From Echinicola jeungdonensis (lineage in GTDB: Bacteria; Bacteroidota; Bacteroidia; Cytophagales; Cyclobacteriaceae): a stretch of DNA of 64,000 nt. A program made the position numbers and the translations under genes. The notes below the pieces were generated by a model that did no database searches, was not told the origin of the DNA, and saw only the letters and a list, made by a program, of their open reading frames with translations. Shown piece by piece: positions 62,618 through 64,000 of this stretch (the stretch's first letter is position 1; each line of letters opens with the position of its first letter). The stretch spans positions 248,001 through 312,000 of the forward strand of contig NZ_JAUFQT010000001.1 of assembly GCF_030409905.1 (NCBI RefSeq). The letters are read 5' to 3'.

Positions 62618-64000
62618 ATGGCAGGACAAAGAATAGACATCATGGATTTAAGAAGTTTGATCACCTTCAAGCAGAAGGGGCTTAGCAACCGAAAAGTGGC
62701 AGACCTATTGGGCGTCAACCGAAAGACCGTTGACAGTTATGTCAGGCGTTTCAGGGATCTTTCCCTTGGGTACGGGGAACTGCTCTCCCTTGACGGCAAA
62801 GATCTACAGGAACTTTTCACCGAGACAGGGCAGACCGAAAAGGAACGTTATGAGCATCTCTCGGGGTGTTTTCCCCACATCGACGGGGAGATGAAAAAGC
62901 CCGGCTGTACCCTGCAGGTACTGTGGAAGGAATATATCTCCCAAAATCCGGAAGGCTATAAATACAGCCAGTTCACCTGGCACTACCGGCAATGGAAGAA
63001 GCGCAACAACGCCAGTGGCAAGCTGTCCCACCGTGCCGGGGAAAAGCTTTTCGTGGACTTTTGCGGAAAGAAGCTGCACTACGTTGACCGCCGGACTGGG
63101 GAGCAGATAGCCGTAGAGGTTTTTGTTGGTGTCCTGCCCTGCAGCCAGTACACTTACATAAGGGCGGTGCCCAGCCAAAAACGGGAGGATTTTATCAGCT
63201 GTCTGGTCTATTGTCTGGGCTGGATGGGCGGGGTACCCTATGCCGTCGTCCCTGACAATCTCAAATCAGCAGTGGACAAGGCCTCAAAATATGCCCCGGT
63301 CCTCAACAAGACCTTTTCGGATTTTGGCCTCCATTACGGCTGCGCCCTTGATCCTGCCCGGCCCTATAGCCCGCAGGACAAATCACTCGTGGAGCGTTCG
63401 GTCACCCTGGTCTACCAACGGATCTATTACCCCTTGGGCAACCATACCTTCTTCAGCCTGGAGGAGCTCAATGCGGCCATTGCAGAAAAACTGGAGGAGT
63501 ACAATGACTACCTGCTCAGCCATGGACAGGGCAGCAGGCGAAGCCAGTTTTTGGACATCGAAAAGGAGTTCCTGCAGCCCCTTCCCAAAAGCATCTACAG
63601 CATCCGTTATTATAAAAAGGCCACCGTCCAGAAATCCTCCCATGTTTACCTGGGAGAGGACAAAAACTATTATAGCTGTCCCTATCGCTATATGGGCAAG
63701 AGCGTGGAGTTACAGTACAACCGGAACACCGTGGAGATATTTTACCGTCAGGAGCGGATCGCATCCCACAAAAGGGCTTCCCGGCAAGGCCAGTACATCA
63801 CCATCGGGGAACATATGCCCAGCAACCACCAATACTACAATGACTGGAGCCCGGAATACTTTGACCGGAGGGCACAAAAAGTTGGTCCGAACACCCAGGA
63901 GTATATCGGAACGTTGATCGGCCAGTACACCTATCCCGAAATCGGCTACAAACAGGCACAGGGGATTCTTTCCTTCTTGAAAAGCTATGGACAGGAGCGT
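62618..64000 (+). CDS. istA: IS21 family transposase IstA, C-terminus beyond window
   Basis: The frame from the ATG at 62618 is open for 461 codons to the window end. The N-terminal HTH is in GLSNRKVADLLGVNRKTVDS. The DDE catalytic core shows KLFVDFCGKKLHY, AVVPDNLKSAVDKA and the Glu in DKSLVERSVTLVYQ. The C-terminal region has YYSCPYRYMGKSV. It is only distantly like the IstA at 6192-7769, so the two IS21 elements are different insertions. Shorter ORFs called in other frames here are shadows. Confidence 0.93.
   Translation, partial: MAGQRIDIMDLRSLITFKQKGLSNRKVADLLGVNRKTVDSYVRRFRDLSLGYGELLSLDGKDLQELFTETGQTEKERYEHLSGCFPHIDGEMKKPGCTLQVLWKEYISQNPEGYKYSQFTWHYRQWKKRNNASGKLSHRAGEKLFVDFCGKKLHYVDRRTGEQIAVEVFVGVLPCSQYTYIRAVPSQKREDFISCLVYCLGWMGGVPYAVVPDNLKSAVDKASKYAPVLNKTFSDFGLHYGCALDPARPYSPQDKSLVERSVTLVYQRIYYPLGNHTFFSLEELNAAIAEKLEEYNDYLLSHGQGSRRSQFLDIEKEFLQPLPKSIYSIRYYKKATVQKSSHVYLGEDKNYYSCPYRYMGKSVELQYNRNTVEIFYRQERIASHKRASRQGQYITIGEHMPSNHQYYNDWSPEYFDRRAQKVGPNTQEYIGTLIGQYTYPEIGYKQAQGILSFLKSYGQER

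Larger units (their letters stand above)
62419..64000 (+). mobile_element. Second IS21-family element (left end and istA; continues beyond window)
   Basis: It begins TGTCTAAAACGGAGGTCACT immediately after the shared IS91 sequence. Four related boxes CGG(A/G)(G/A)(G/A)TCA(C/T)TGGGCCA follow before the transposase gene. It is distinct from the first IS21 element, whose boxes read CCGGAG...TGACCCC. The right end, istB and the target duplication are outside the window. Confidence 0.85.

Noticed and set aside
63240..63917. 225-codon plus-strand ORF in the right-hand IS21
   Set aside because: It is an out-of-frame shadow; the istA frame from 62618 is continuous and carries the DDE motifs.
1..64000. 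CRISPR arrays, rRNA and tRNA genes
   Set aside because: No regularly spaced direct repeats of CRISPR type, no rRNA-like stretch and no recognisable tRNA cloverleaf were found by eye. A covariance search would be needed to exclude a tRNA fully.

Overview
The window looks like a chromosomal segment of a Bacteroidota member, most likely order Cytophagales (Cyclobacteriaceae-like). The pointers are a SusC/SusD pair beside a hybrid one-component/two-component regulator, a gliding/type IX secretion C-terminal domain, Bacteroidota-type promoters (TTG, about 20 bases, TAnnTTTG), DUF4494 and DCC proteins, and a moderately AT-rich host sequence interrupted by GC-richer insertion sequences. The placement is inference from gene content; there is no rRNA in the window, and I recognised no tRNA by eye.

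Layout. 1-4.5 kb: housekeeping and envelope genes (FemAB-like acyltransferase cut by the window edge, FdtA-type cupin, YigZ, RNase D-like exonuclease, NhaC). 5.0-15.4 kb: a minus-strand accessory island that I read as a peptide (bacteriocin-like) production locus. It has an HlyD-type adaptor, an ABC transporter with an N-terminal C39 leader peptidase, a small HTH regulator, two precursors with textbook double-glycine leaders (one of 53 aa missed by ORF length cut-offs), two intact and one broken CPBP-family membrane proteases, and several tiny membrane peptides. An IS21-family element with a 5-bp target duplication splits the third CPBP gene. 16.3-22.7 kb: DUF962 protein, CPA2 antiporter, patatin-like phospholipase with a membrane N-terminus, DUF4494 protein.

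23.0-38.4 kb: a fructan/fructose utilisation locus. It holds a hybrid sensor with a periplasmic sugar-binding fold, SusC, SusD, two related MFS sugar porters, a GH32 lipoprotein, a PfkB fructokinase and, convergent, a Tat-exported Gfo/Idh/MocA oxidoreductase. The order fits the pathway: polymer binding and cleavage at the surface, import of fructose, phosphorylation. 38.9-40.6 kb: an IS1182/IS5-like element. 40.6-45 kb: two outer-membrane beta-barrel proteins, then a symporter / acetyltransferase / PLP racemase operon. 45.4-48.8 kb: succinate dehydrogenase sdhCAB. 49.2-56.6 kb: a gliding-type adhesin-like protein, DCC protein, fabD, bioA and a HopJ-family protein, separated by a dispersed short repeat family.

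56.9-64 kb: a mobile-element pile-up. Two nearly identical copies of an IS91-family element (tyrosine recombinase plus Y2 transposase) flank a 950-bp segment with a decayed HigB/RelE-like toxin gene between two attC-like folded sites. A second IS21-family element is inserted in the end of the right IS91 copy and runs off the window.
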